From positions 1 to 64,000 of the forward strand of contig CALGPN010000005.1 in assembly GCA_937960435.1 (NCBI GenBank): 64,000 nt of DNA, read 5' to 3'. The notes under the pieces were generated by a model, which saw only the letters and a list, made by a program, of their open reading frames with translations, made no database searches and was not told the DNA's origin. The position numbers and the translations under genes are program-made. This document shows, piece by piece, positions 24,684-33,719 of the stretch. This DNA comes from an uncultured Desulfosoma sp. Lineage in GTDB: Bacteria > Desulfobacterota > Syntrophobacteria > Syntrophobacterales > DSM-9756. Numbering within the stretch: position 1 is the first letter of the stretch; every line of letters starts with the position of its first letter.

Positions 24684-26729
24684 CTAGAAACTGAAGAAAA
24701 CTTTTTGCAGCACCTTGGGCGTCACACCGGCCATATCCAAATACATGGTGATGCCGCCCATGAAAAACGGCCAGCCGGCCCCCATGATCATGGCCAGGTC
24801 CACATCGCGGGAACTGTCCACAATCTTTTCCTTCAAAATCAGGTCAATTTCCTTGGCCAGATTGGCCAGCACGCGATCGCGGATCTCATCGGGATGGAAC
24901 TCTTTGTGCCCCTGCTTGACCCACAATTTTTCCACTTCGGGATCCACCTTCTTGGTCTTGGATCCCGGCACGTAGATGCTTTTCTTGCCGGCATCCACCA
25001 GCTTCTTGAAGTTGGCGTTGAGCGGGAACCGTTCCGAACCGAAAGCATGGTTCAAGGTTTCCGCCACATGATAGGCCACGGGAAATCCCACCAAAGCCAG
25101 CAGGTCAAACGGCGCCATCGGCAGCCCTAAGCCCAGAAGGGCTTCGTCCACCTGAGCAAAATCAGCGCCTTCGTCCACCATCGTCAGGCAGTCCGCCAGC
25201 ATCTTCGTCAAGATCCGGTTCACGAGGAAAGCCGGCGCGTCTTTGACGAGCACGCCCGTCTTTTTAAGCTTTTTCGCCAAATCGAAGGCCGTGGCCAAAG
25301 TGAGGTCGTTGGTCTGCGGGGTCTTGATCACTTCCACTAGAGGCAATACGGCCACCGGGTTGAAGAAATGGAAGCCCACCACCCGTTCGGGATGCTTGAG
25401 GTCCGCCCCCATTTCCGTGACGCTCAAAGACGACGTATTGGTCGCCAGGATGCATTCCGGTTGGACCACGGCTTCCAGTTCCGCAAACACCTGCTTCTTG
25501 ATGTCCATCCGTTCGAACACGGCTTCGATGATGAAATCGCAGTCGGCGAAATCATCGTAGCTCAAGGTGCCGCGGAGCAGGCTGGAAAGGTAGCGAGCCC
25601 GAGCTTCCGGCATGCGGCCTTTTTCCACCATCTTCTGGAATTCTTGATGGACGTAGGCGCAGCCTTTGTCGACAAATTCCTGCTTGATGTCTTTCATGAC
25701 CACGGGGACGCCGAGTCGATAGATGAAGAGCTGGGCCAATTGGGAAGCCATCAAACCGGCACCGATGATGCCCACCTTTTTCACGGGCTTCGGCTTGGCG
25801 TCGGGCACGCCTTTGACCTTCTTCGCGTAACGGTTCACCAGGTCGAAGGCGTAAATGGAACACTTGCACTGACGGCTCTTGATGAGGTCTCCCAGGGCCC
25901 TGTTTTCTTCCTCGAACCCCCGGTCGATATCCCATTGGACCGCCCCTTCGATGAGTTCGATGGCCCGATACGGCGCCGGGGCCGCCCCATGCACCTTGCC
26001 GTCCACGAATTCCTTGGCTTTGGCCACGGCTGCCTTGAGGTTTGTCGTTTTGGGCGCCACACGGTCCACTTTTTCCGTTCCGGCGATGATACCCATGAGG
26101 AACCGCAGGGAATCGTCGAAGAACTCGGCACCGTCGAACAGCCGATCCGCCAGACCTATTTCATAGGCCTGGACGCCGTTGATCATGCGGTTCTGGTTCA
26201 ACGCGTTGAAGATGATAAGCTCCAAAGCCTTTTCAGGGCCCAAGAGTTTCGTCGCCAGGGTGCAGCCGCCCCAGCCGGGGATCAGTCCGATGAAGCATTC
26301 CGGAAACCCCATGGCGGGAACACTGCGGGCCACCGTCCGGTATTGACAATAAAGGCCGATTTCCAGGCCGCCGCCCAAGGCGACGCCGTTGTAGGCCGCG
26401 ACAGTGGGAAACGGCAGGTCCATGAGGCGCTTCATAATGGTGTGACCCGCCTTGCCGATCTGATAGCCCTGTTCGAAGGTGGTCACGAAGGGCACCTGGG
26501 TAAGGTCCGCCCCGGCGGCAAAAATGTAGGGTTTGCCCGTGAGCATGAGGCCTTTGACGTCGCCTTCGGCCAGGACGGTGTTTAAAGCTTCGTTGAGCGA
26601 CATGAGGGCCGCTTCGCTGAACACGTTGGGCTTCTTGTAATCATGCCCGTTGTCCATGGTCACGACGGCCAATTTGCCAACGGGAGAATTCCAGAAGTTT
26701 ACGAAAAACTTGGTCACCGGTTCGCCCAT
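24684..26729 (-). CDS. Enoyl-CoA hydratase / 3-hydroxyacyl-CoA dehydrogenase fusion (FadJ/FadB-like)
   Basis: The 681-residue bifunctional enzyme carries out steps two and three of fatty acid beta-oxidation. The N-terminal crotonase domain has the oxyanion-hole segments FAAGADL and AAYNGVALGGGLEIG (about 111-125) and the catalytic Glu near 144 (GFPECFIGL). The Rossmann motif GIIGAGLMASQ starts at 320 for NAD binding, and VVGFHFFNPVAVLPLVEV carries the dehydrogenase catalytic His. It is the last gene of the TetR-ACAD-thiolase-FadJ operon, 12 bp after the thiolase gene. The thiolase is encoded separately, as in the FadA/FadB split. Confidence 0.93.
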   Translation of the reverse strand: MGEPVTKFFVNFWNSPVGKLAVVTMDNGHDYKKPNVFSEAALMSLNEALNTVLAEGDVKGLMLTGKPYIFAAGADLTQVPFVTTFEQGYQIGKAGHTIMKRLMDLPFPTVAAYNGVALGGGLEIGLYCQYRTVARSVPAMGFPECFIGLIPGWGGCTLATKLLGPEKALELIIFNALNQNRMINGVQAYEIGLADRLFDGAEFFDDSLRFLMGIIAGTEKVDRVAPKTTNLKAAVAKAKEFVDGKVHGAAPAPYRAIELIEGAVQWDIDRGFEEENRALGDLIKSRQCKCSIYAFDLVNRYAKKVKGVPDAKPKPVKKVGIIGAGLMASQLAQLFIYRLGVPVVMKDIKQEFVDKGCAYVHQEFQKMVEKGRMPEARARYLSSLLRGTLSYDDFADCDFIIEAVFERMDIKKQVFAELEAVVQPECILATNTSSLSVTEMGADLKHPERVVGFHFFNPVAVLPLVEVIKTPQTNDLTLATAFDLAKKLKKTGVLVKDAPAFLVNRILTKMLADCLTMVDEGADFAQVDEALLGLGLPMAPFDLLALVGFPVAYHVAETLNHAFGSERFPLNANFKKLVDAGKKSIYVPGSKTKKVDPEVEKLWVKQGHKEFHPDEIRDRVLANLAKEIDLILKEKIVDSSRDVDLAMIMGAGWPFFMGGITMYLDMAGVTPKVLQKVFFSF

Positions 26730-26741
26730 GACATTCCCCCT

Positions 26742-27938
26742 TTATTCGGACTTCGCGGTTTGAAGGTTTTCCCAAATGACCGATCCCCCCTGGCCCAAGC
26801 CGACGCACATGGCCGCAAGCCCGTAGCGCGCCTCCGGATGGGCTTCGAAATAATGCATGAGGTGGATCATGAGCCGCGGGCCGGATGAGGCAAGCGGGTG
26901 GCCGAAGGCGATGGCCCCACCGTATGGGTTGAGACGCTTGTCGTCGGGGACCTTCATGCCGAATTCCTTCATGAAGACGACGGCCTGAACCGCGAAGGCT
27001 TCGTTTAGTTCGATCACGTCCAGATCGTCAAACTTGAGACCTGTGCGCTCCAGAACCTTCTTCGTGGACGGCACCGGGCCGTAACCCATGATTTCCGGTT
27101 TCACCCCCGCAAAGGCATAGCCCACCAGCCTCATTTTGGGCTTCAAGCCCAGTTCCTTGGCCTTTTCGGCGGACATGAGCAGCACGCCGCAGGCGCCGTC
27201 GTTCAACCCTGAGGCGTTCCCCGGAGTCACCTTGCCCTGGACACGAAACGGCGTCTTCAGGGTCGCCAGAGCTTCTAGGGTCGTTTCCGGACGGGGCTGC
27301 TCGTCGCGGTCCGCCACCACCCAGCCGTTCTTGGTGTAGACGGTCATGGGGACAATCATTTTTTGGATGATGCCGTCCTGGTAGGCCTTGAAAGCCTTCT
27401 TCTGGCACAACAGGGCATATTCGTCGGCCATTTCCTTGGTGATTTCCGGGAACATGTCATGGAGGTTTTCCGCCGTTTTGCCCATGACCAAGGCGTCTTC
27501 GGAAACAATCTTTTCCGCGATGAACCGCGGGTTGGGATCCGCCGTGGCGCCCATGGGGTGATGGCCCATGTGTTCCACACCGCCGGCAATGGCGATGTCC
27601 ACGGATCCGAGGGCGATTTCCGAAGCGGCGCAGGTGACCGCCGTCATGCCCCCTGCACACATCCGGTCCACGGAAAAGCCCGCCGTGGATTCCGGGAGGC
27701 CCGCGAGAATGGCCGTCGTGCGGCCTAGAGTCAAACCCTGATCGCCTTCCTGGGTGGTGGCGCCCCAAACGTTTTCTTCCACCATCTCCGGTTTCACCTG
27801 CGGATTTCGGCGCAGAAGCTCCCGGATAACTTTGACCACCATGTCATCGGCTCGGGTCATCCAGAAAATGCCCTTTTCCCCGGCCTTGCCGAAGGCCGTC
27901 CGAATTCCGTCTACCAAAACCACGTCCCTTGCCTTCAT
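26742..27938 (-). CDS. Acetyl-CoA acyltransferase (3-ketoacyl-CoA thiolase)
   Basis: The 398-residue thiolase has the nucleophilic Cys94 in SVDRMCAGGMTAV, the acid/base His in AIAFGHPLASSGPR near 350 and the second catalytic Cys in AAMCVGLGQGGS near 381. It cleaves 3-ketoacyl-CoA with CoA to acetyl-CoA and a shortened acyl-CoA. AAGGAGG upstream fixes the start at the ATG at 27938 rather than the longer frame beginning at 27971. It lies 19 bp after the acyl-CoA dehydrogenase gene. Confidence 0.95.
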   Translation of the reverse strand: MKARDVVLVDGIRTAFGKAGEKGIFWMTRADDMVVKVIRELLRRNPQVKPEMVEENVWGATTQEGDQGLTLGRTTAILAGLPESTAGFSVDRMCAGGMTAVTCAASEIALGSVDIAIAGGVEHMGHHPMGATADPNPRFIAEKIVSEDALVMGKTAENLHDMFPEITKEMADEYALLCQKKAFKAYQDGIIQKMIVPMTVYTKNGWVVADRDEQPRPETTLEALATLKTPFRVQGKVTPGNASGLNDGACGVLLMSAEKAKELGLKPKMRLVGYAFAGVKPEIMGYGPVPSTKKVLERTGLKFDDLDVIELNEAFAVQAVVFMKEFGMKVPDDKRLNPYGGAIAFGHPLASSGPRLMIHLMHYFEAHPEARYGLAAMCVGLGQGGSVIWENLQTAKSE

Positions 27939-27957
27939 GCGATATCCTCCTTGGTCT

Positions 27958-29817
27958 TTAGACAAGAGCAAAACTTTCTTCGGGAATTTCCAAAGGCGAC
28001 TTGTCGCCCGTCATGATCGCCCGGGCCTTGCCGGACGCCTGGGTGAGCACCTGCGTCATCCAATACTTGGCCGAAGCGATTTTGCCGGCGTAGAAAGCGG
28101 CGCTGCGGTTGGATGCCACCACGGCCTGGCGCGACTTTTCGTCTTTGCACCCATTGTCGGCGAAAATTTCATAGAGCTTTCGGTCGGCGATGTAGGCCTG
28201 CCACAGCAGAAGCAATCCAATGGTCACATCGCCGAAAAGATCCAAGTACGGCTTGGCGTAAAGGATGGGCACGTGGAATTCGTCGGTCATGCCCTTCAAA
28301 CCGAAGAACTTGGTCACTTGGATGAGGTTTTCGGCCGCTTCTTCGTAAATGGCCACCAAGTCGTGCATGCGGTAGTTTTTCTTGAACTTGGCCGTGAGCT
28401 CTGCGCTGAACTTGGCGGCGTTCTTGAACAGAAGCCCACGTTTCATAGCGATCTTGCGCCCCACCAAATCCAAAGCCTGAATGCCGTTGGTGCCTTCGTA
28501 AATGGAGGCGATCTTGCAATCCCTCAGGAACTGTTCCACCGGGTACTCCGACGTGTACCCGTAGCCGCCGTAAACCTGGACCGCCGTCTCACACACGCGG
28601 AAACCCAAATCGCTGCCCATGGATTTGCAAATGGGGATCAGGAGATCCACGTAGCCTTGGTACAGCTCTCGCTCTTCATCCGTTTCCGCCGCCCGCTCCC
28701 GGTCCAGGCAATACGCGGCAAGGTGCATGAGGGCCCGCAGCCCTTCGGTGCTCGCCTTCATGAACATGAGCATCCGGCGCACATCGGGATGGTTGATGAT
28801 GGTCACCCGTTCCGCCCCGGGATCCTTCATCTTTTCCACCGGGGTGCCCTGGACACGATCCTTAGCGTATTGGAGCGCATGGAGATAGGCCGTGCTGGCA
28901 TGGGCCAGGCCCTGCATGCCCACAAAGAGCCGCGCCTCGTTCATCATGTCGAACATGATGCGCATGCCTTTGTTGGGTTCGCCCATGAGGTAACCCAGGC
29001 ACTTGCCGTTTTCGCCGAAGTTCAAAACGCAGGTGGCGGAGCCGTGAATGCCCATCTTGTGTTCGATGCCGCCGCAGTTGACGTCGTTGTCCACGAGGTT
29101 ACCGTTATCGTCCACAAGGAAGCGGGGGACCAAAAAGATGGAAATGCCCTTGGTGCCCTTGGGAGCGCCTTCGATGCGGGCGAGAACCATGTGGACGATG
29201 TTTTCCGTAAGATCGTGCATACCGGAGGAGATAAAAATCTTCTGCCCCTCGATTTTGTAGGTCCCGTCTCCTTGAGGGATCGCCCGGGTGCGAAGATTCC
29301 CCACGTCGCTTCCGGCCCCGGCTTCCGTGAGGCACATGGTGCCGCCCCATTCACCGGAAAACATCTTGAACATGTACTTTTCCTGCAGTTCCGGTGTGCC
29401 GTATTTCTGGAGCAGCCGAGCGGCGCCGTGGGTCAAGCCGGGGTACATGAGCAGAGCCCAGTTGGCTGCGGCGAAAAATTCCACGCAGGCGTTGGACACC
29501 GTGAAGGGAAACCCCTGGCCGCCCACATCCGGGTCGTCGGCCATGGCCAACCAGCCGCCTTCGCAGTAGAGCCTGTAGGGCTGATGAAAACATTCGGGGA
29601 CTTTCACTAGGCCGTTTTCATAGCGGCAGCCTTCTTTGTCCCCCTTTTTGTTGGTGGGATAGAATTCCTGCTCTGCTAGTTTTTCCGCCTGTTCCAAGGC
29701 CATATCGAACATTTCCTTGGAATACTCCGAAAAGAGCGGATACTTGCACAAATCTTCCACGTTCAACTGTTCGTAGAGAACGAACTTCAGATCCCTTTCA
29801 TCCACCAGCAGCTTCAT
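27958..29817 (-). CDS. Acyl-CoA dehydrogenase, long DmdC-like form
   Basis: The 619-residue flavoenzyme is longer than the usual ~380-residue type and fits the DmdC/FadE-like branch with an extra C-terminal helical domain (about 480-619). MCLTEAGAGSDVGNLRTRAI is the FAD/substrate block near residue 160, and IYEGTNGIQALDLVGRK near 440 contains the catalytic Glu. It catalyses the first oxidation of acyl-CoAs, passing electrons to ETF. GGAGGACAGG precedes the ATG at 29817. The start overlaps the 3' end of the TetR gene by 20 bp. Confidence 0.92.
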   Translation of the reverse strand: MKLLVDERDLKFVLYEQLNVEDLCKYPLFSEYSKEMFDMALEQAEKLAEQEFYPTNKKGDKEGCRYENGLVKVPECFHQPYRLYCEGGWLAMADDPDVGGQGFPFTVSNACVEFFAAANWALLMYPGLTHGAARLLQKYGTPELQEKYMFKMFSGEWGGTMCLTEAGAGSDVGNLRTRAIPQGDGTYKIEGQKIFISSGMHDLTENIVHMVLARIEGAPKGTKGISIFLVPRFLVDDNGNLVDNDVNCGGIEHKMGIHGSATCVLNFGENGKCLGYLMGEPNKGMRIMFDMMNEARLFVGMQGLAHASTAYLHALQYAKDRVQGTPVEKMKDPGAERVTIINHPDVRRMLMFMKASTEGLRALMHLAAYCLDRERAAETDEERELYQGYVDLLIPICKSMGSDLGFRVCETAVQVYGGYGYTSEYPVEQFLRDCKIASIYEGTNGIQALDLVGRKIAMKRGLLFKNAAKFSAELTAKFKKNYRMHDLVAIYEEAAENLIQVTKFFGLKGMTDEFHVPILYAKPYLDLFGDVTIGLLLLWQAYIADRKLYEIFADNGCKDEKSRQAVVASNRSAAFYAGKIASAKYWMTQVLTQASGKARAIMTGDKSPLEIPEESFALV

Positions 29818-30502
29818 GATCCTGTCCTCCTTTTCGGGGATGTTGTCCATCCATCATTGAGGCGGCTTTCGCCGGAAAATCCTGAGCAGGCTTGTGTACA
29901 GAATGCTCCCCCAGCCCGTTGACAAAGAGATCCATCAAGGGGTCCGTCAGGGATTCCAAGTCGTATGGACGCCCAGCTAGAACCCATGTGGAGACCACTT
30001 CATCCAAAGCGCCGAAAATGAACCGCTTCACCAGCCCCAAGGGCAAATCCTTGCGGAAAACGCCTTGCGCCTGACCTTCCCGAACCACATCGCCCATGAG
30101 GTCCAGGTAGTTCTTCAGTTCCACCTTCTTGTATTCGCGCATGAAGCGGCTGCTCTGGCGCAGTTCCACTTGGAGCACCGCGGCCAGTTCGGGATAGGCC
30201 TGGAAGCCCGCCAGATGCATGGCGATGAGCTTGCGGAAGCGGGCCAGGGCGTGCGTTTCCGAAGCGAGAGCTTCTCGGAACTTCACGTTGATCTCTTTCA
30301 TCTTCTCTTCGAAGATGGAAATGAGGAGATCGTCCTTGTTCTTGAAATACAGATAGATGGTCCCGTCGGCCACACCCGCCAGCCGGGCGATGTCGGACAC
30401 CCGGGCCTGGAAGAAGCCTTTTTCCGCAAAGACGGCCACCGCCGCATCCAAGATGCGGCGTCTTTTGTCCGAGTTTTTGTGGTTGCCGCGCCCTTGGGTC
30501 AT
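29798..30502 (-). CDS. TetR-family regulator of the beta-oxidation operon
   Basis: The 234-residue protein has an N-terminal helix-turn-helix (about 14-60) with RRRILDAAVAVFAEKGF and GVADGTIYLYFKNKDDLL, and a C-terminal all-helical domain like FadR_C/YsiA. It probably senses acyl-CoA. The ATG at 30502 has GGAG six bases before it; two earlier in-frame ATGs lie inside the palindromic operator and are less likely. It is the first gene of the operon it is inferred to control, overlapping the acyl-CoA dehydrogenase start by 20 bp. Confidence 0.9.
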   Translation of the reverse strand: MTQGRGNHKNSDKRRRILDAAVAVFAEKGFFQARVSDIARLAGVADGTIYLYFKNKDDLLISIFEEKMKEINVKFREALASETHALARFRKLIAMHLAGFQAYPELAAVLQVELRQSSRFMREYKKVELKNYLDLMGDVVREGQAQGVFRKDLPLGLVKRFIFGALDEVVSTWVLAGRPYDLESLTDPLMDLFVNGLGEHSVHKPAQDFPAKAASMMDGQHPRKGGQDHEAAGG

Positions 30503-30524
30503 GATCGCTCCGCGTCGCCCGTTC

Positions 30525-30544
30525 ATGAATGAACCATCATTCAT
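30525..30544 (-). promoter_or_regulatory. Palindromic operator, probable TetR autoregulatory site
   Basis: ATGAATGA-ACCA-TCATTCAT is a perfect 8-bp inverted repeat with a 4-base spacer. The TGAATGN4CATTCA form resembles sites of fatty-acid TetR regulators (PsrA/FadR type). It overlaps the predicted transcription start of the operon. Confidence 0.75.
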
Positions 30545-30550
30545 CGCCTC

Positions 30551-30578
30551 ATTAAACTTTTCTCGAACCCCATGTCAA
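30551..30578 (-). promoter_or_regulatory. Sigma-70 promoter of the TetR/beta-oxidation operon
   Basis: On the minus strand a perfect TTGACA (30573-30578) and TTTAAT (30551-30556) are 16 bp apart. The expected start falls at about 30544, the edge of the operator, so a bound repressor would block initiation. Confidence 0.75.
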
Positions 30579-30787
30579 GCGAAAAACGTGAACGGGCCCC
30601 ACACCCGAAAAAACGTTCACGGTGGCGGAGCAGGGTTCTTGTTTGTTATGCTGCCATTACAAGGGTCATTGGGCACGGTCCCCGGAAAACCTTTTGAAAT
30701 ACATTTCTTCCCCCGGCATCCGGTCCCCTCATCACCGTGCCCCATGAACACCCCATCCGTGGGTCCTTTTATGCAGGAGGAAGAACG

Positions 30788-31246
30788 ATGAGCACAGGTC
30801 ACGACACCCCAAAAGAACCCCGCCGACGCCTCCTGCTCTACATGCTCCACTGCGGCCTGGACGGAAAACTCTTGCAGAAGATCTGCGCCCGGCACGGTCT
30901 GGACTTGGAAATCCGCCAATTCCCTCGAGAAGAGGCCTTTGCCTACCACATGCACCCTCAGCTCCCCACGCCGGATCTCATCCTCATTCGCGGCCATTTC
31001 ATCCAGCTCGTTCACGAATGCGACAAGGACAGACACATTCCTTACGTGGTGGTTTCATCCAAGCTCAAATACGGCACAGGCCAGCCCGTTTTCATCCACG
31101 CCGATAAGGGTTACGGGTCGGAAGAAACTCTGGCCGTTTACCATGCCATTGCGGAAAAACTCAAAGAAATGGTATCGTTGCACTCCAAGGCATCGGATTC
31201 GGCATCGACGGTTCCTTTGCAGACAAGGGATTCGCGCCCATGCTGA
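30788..31246 (+). CDS. Hypothetical protein (152 aa), first gene of the HDAC/kinase-fold operon
   Basis: AGGAGGAAGAACG gives a strong start at 30788. The protein has no signal peptide or membrane segment. It appears as one small alpha/beta domain: LLLYMLHCGLDGKLLQK (15-31), PDLILIRGHFIQLVHECD (62-79) and IPYVVVSSKLKYG (84-96), followed by a helix LAVYHAIAEKLKEM. Alternating hydrophobic strands suggest a Rossmann-like or thioredoxin-like small fold, but I do not recognise a family. A Ser/Thr-rich tail overlaps the start of the deacetylase-like gene by 7 bp, so the two are translated together. Confidence 0.8.
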   Translation: MSTGHDTPKEPRRRLLLYMLHCGLDGKLLQKICARHGLDLEIRQFPREEAFAYHMHPQLPTPDLILIRGHFIQLVHECDKDRHIPYVVVSSKLKYGTGQPVFIHADKGYGSEETLAVYHAIAEKLKEMVSLHSKASDSASTVPLQTRDSRPC

Positions 31247-32040
31247 AAGTGGTCTTTCACGAGGGTTATCTGGCCCGTTACCCTACGGGCGCCGTGGAAA
31301 CACCCGCTCGAATTCGGTCCATCATGGGCAACATCAAGGGACGATACGAGGTCATCACGCCCGAACCTGCAGCCACGGAAGACCTTTTGCGAGCCCACAC
31401 ACCCGATCACCTTGTCCAGGTCCAGCTGGAAGGCAAGGCGGTGCGTGAAGCGGCGGCCTTGGCCGCCGGCGGCGCTCTGTGTGCGGCGCGGTTGGCGGCT
31501 TCGGCCGGACATCCGGTGTTCGCCGCCGTGCGGCCTCCGGGTCATCATGCCGGACGGAACCGATTCGGCGGTTTCTGTTTCTTCAACAATATGGCCGTCG
31601 CCGTCCTGGCGCTGTTGGATAACGGAGCCTTCAGCCGAGCGGCCGTCATCGATTTCGACATGCATCGAGGGGACGGAACGGCGGAAATTTTTGCCGGAGA
31701 CTCCCGCGTGGCGCTCCTGGATGTTTCTTCCGCCGAAAAAAATCATTTTATCGAAAAAATCGAGGACTTTCTCGAAGCGCTTCCAACCGTGGATATCATC
31801 GGCGTTTCGGCGGGATTCGACATGCACCTCAAAGATTGGGGAGGGCTGCTCACCAACCGTGACTACCACAGAATCGGCCGGGCCGTTGCGGATGCGGCTC
31901 GAAAGAAAGCCGCCGGGCGTGTCTTTGCGGTTCTTGAAGGGGGCTATATGCCCCACGATCTGGGAAAAGCCGTTCTGGCCTTCTGCGTAGGACTGGAAGG
32001 CAAAGATCTGTTGGAACCGACACACATGGCGAGGTCATGA
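31240..32040 (+). CDS. Histone deacetylase / acetylpolyamine amidohydrolase-like protein
   Basis: The 266-residue product is a compact member of the arginase/deacetylase fold. The active site is intact: tandem histidines in RPPGHHAGRNRFGGFCFFNN (His102, His103), zinc ligands Asp140 and His142 in VIDFDMHRGDG, Asp194 in SAGFDMH, and a GGY motif with Tyr236. It should hydrolyse an N-acetyl group from lysine or a polyamine. It is shorter than typical family members (300-370 residues), lacking parts of the surface loops. It overlaps the preceding gene by 7 bp and the next by 4 bp (ATGA), so all three form a tight operon. Confidence 0.9.
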   Translation: MLKVVFHEGYLARYPTGAVETPARIRSIMGNIKGRYEVITPEPAATEDLLRAHTPDHLVQVQLEGKAVREAAALAAGGALCAARLAASAGHPVFAAVRPPGHHAGRNRFGGFCFFNNMAVAVLALLDNGAFSRAAVIDFDMHRGDGTAEIFAGDSRVALLDVSSAEKNHFIEKIEDFLEALPTVDIIGVSAGFDMHLKDWGGLLTNRDYHRIGRAVADAARKKAAGRVFAVLEGGYMPHDLGKAVLAFCVGLEGKDLLEPTHMARS

Positions 32041-33719
32041 CCCCACGGCTTCGGCAACTGGATCAGCTGAAACGGGAACTGAGCGGCCCTCCGTCGGATT
32101 TCAGCGCGGCCTTTTTGAAAACCCAGGAACTGCGCCGCCTCATCCATGAGGATCCGGATCTGGCGGACCATGCGACGGTGCGTCTGCTTCGAAAGCTTCT
32201 CATCCACGAACCCTATCAGAGGCAACGGCAGGCTTACTTCTTCAGCCGGGAGACAGCTTTGGTGCTCCGAGACGTCTTGGAAACCTCGTCGCGCCCGGAC
32301 GTCATGGAGCATGCCCGAAGGGTCCTGGAGCGGCTTTGCACGGAAACCCAGGGGCCGTGCCAGCGGGCCTCCTGTGAGGCCTTGGGGGCGCTGTCCCTTC
32401 CCTTGCATTTCCCGACGCTCCCTCCCGATCCCGATCCCGAAAGCGCCCTGGAAATTTCCCTGGACAAGGACGGCCTTCGGCCCCGGACCGTAGGGGCGCA
32501 TAGGCCTTGGAATCAATGCGGGCGAAGCTACTGGATGGAAGACCCCGAAACAGGGTGGATTCGAGTGGTCAAGACGGCCTGCACGCCTGAAGGTGCCCGG
32601 GGCCTTTTTCGAGAAATCCAGTGGATGCGGATCCTTTCCGAAAACCCGCATCTTTGGGACGGTGAGGGCACAAGCCTTCCTCGGCCCGTGACGCCGGCCG
32701 GACCGGGGCTTTTCCGCCTGAAAACGCTCAAATGGATTGATTCTTCTAGGTTTTTTTCGGAAAAAGGCCACGAGACAGTCTGGGCCGTGGTGTTTCTCGC
32801 CCCACCCGACTATTTCCTTTACCCCAATCGGTGTCATAACGACCGGATGCCGACCAAACCGTTCTTCCTTTCAGTCATGACGCGCTCGGCTCGGCAGTTT
32901 GGGCGGTTGGCGTCCCACGGGATCATCCATACGGCCCCCATTCCCTTGTTCCACAACCGGGTGCAGCGGCATCGTCGTGAAGACGGCGGGCTGTACCGAT
33001 GGCCCCGAGGCGGCCGGCTGGATCGCTGGCTGGAATCCTGCGACTATCCCAATTTCGGGGCGTCGGGTTTGCGCGATTTGGAACACCTGGAACCGGCAGG
33101 TTCAAACGGCATGTCACTTCATGAACAGATCGGCATGCACTTTTTGAGTTTTCTCCTGGTAGCGGGAAGTTACTTCAGAAATCGAGACCGCGGGCTTCGA
33201 GGCCGACGGCCGGACGGTATCCCTGTGGACGTTCGGGAATGGTTCGACGGGATGTTTCTCGTCAAGGTGATCGAAGGGGTTTTTCGCGCCTATTACGAAG
33301 CCTTTACCGGCCATCCCGCCCCCACGGACCTGCCGTGGGATCTGGACCTGCTTGCGCGACGAATGATCGAAGAAATGGGCGTGGACCGACACATGGAGGA
33401 AATTCTTCGGGTAACCGATCAGGCGAACATGACGGACGATGAATTTCGAGCCTTTCTCGAAGAACGCGGGTTTTCCGCTGAAGAGGCGGCAAGGGTCACA
33501 CGAGGCCGCGAAGACATTGTCATCCTCACCGGGCCCCACCTAGGGGCCTTCAACGACCGCATCTCGCTGCCCGAAATGATCCATTTTGTAGGGGCGGCCG
33601 CCGCCCTGTGCGTGAGCGGCCGCTACTTCCACCTGCGCCGTAGCTCTTACCCGGCATCCACGGCCTTCAAAGCCTCTCGCACATCGCGAATCAACGCATC
33701 GAATCGCTCCGAACGGTAG
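32037..33719 (+). CDS. Putative kinase-fold (SidJ-like pseudokinase) protein, 560 aa
   Basis: Residues 1-125 are helical and HEAT-like. From about 170 a protein-kinase-like pattern appears: a strand with Lys179 (WIRVVKTA), a following helix with Glu193 (FREIQWMRIL), a hinge-like region, then ASHGIIHTAPIPLFHN (292-307) where a catalytic loop would be and DYPNFGASGLRD (336-347) where a metal-binding DFG-like segment would be. HRD and DFG are not standard, as in the glutamylating SidJ or AMPylating SelO pseudokinases. I recall deltaproteobacterial proteins labelled SidJ-related, but cannot confirm the match here. The start overlaps the deacetylase stop (ATGA). The last 25 residues are low-complexity and overlap a convergent gene. 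Confidence 0.6.
   Translation: MTPRLRQLDQLKRELSGPPSDFSAAFLKTQELRRLIHEDPDLADHATVRLLRKLLIHEPYQRQRQAYFFSRETALVLRDVLETSSRPDVMEHARRVLERLCTETQGPCQRASCEALGALSLPLHFPTLPPDPDPESALEISLDKDGLRPRTVGAHRPWNQCGRSYWMEDPETGWIRVVKTACTPEGARGLFREIQWMRILSENPHLWDGEGTSLPRPVTPAGPGLFRLKTLKWIDSSRFFSEKGHETVWAVVFLAPPDYFLYPNRCHNDRMPTKPFFLSVMTRSARQFGRLASHGIIHTAPIPLFHNRVQRHRREDGGLYRWPRGGRLDRWLESCDYPNFGASGLRDLEHLEPAGSNGMSLHEQIGMHFLSFLLVAGSYFRNRDRGLRGRRPDGIPVDVREWFDGMFLVKVIEGVFRAYYEAFTGHPAPTDLPWDLDLLARRMIEEMGVDRHMEEILRVTDQANMTDDEFRAFLEERGFSAEEAARVTRGREDIVILTGPHLGAFNDRISLPEMIHFVGAAAALCVSGRYFHLRRSSYPASTAFKASRTSRINASNRSER

Noticed and set aside
25368..26585. A 405-codon + strand frame opposite FadJ
   Set aside because: Antisense shadow of a well-supported bifunctional enzyme; no ribosome-binding site or recognisable motif.
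27754..29610. A 618-codon open frame on the + strand
   Set aside because: It lies exactly opposite the acyl-CoA dehydrogenase and thiolase genes, which have full family motifs. Long antisense frames arise here from GC-rich codon bias, and its translation shows no domain.
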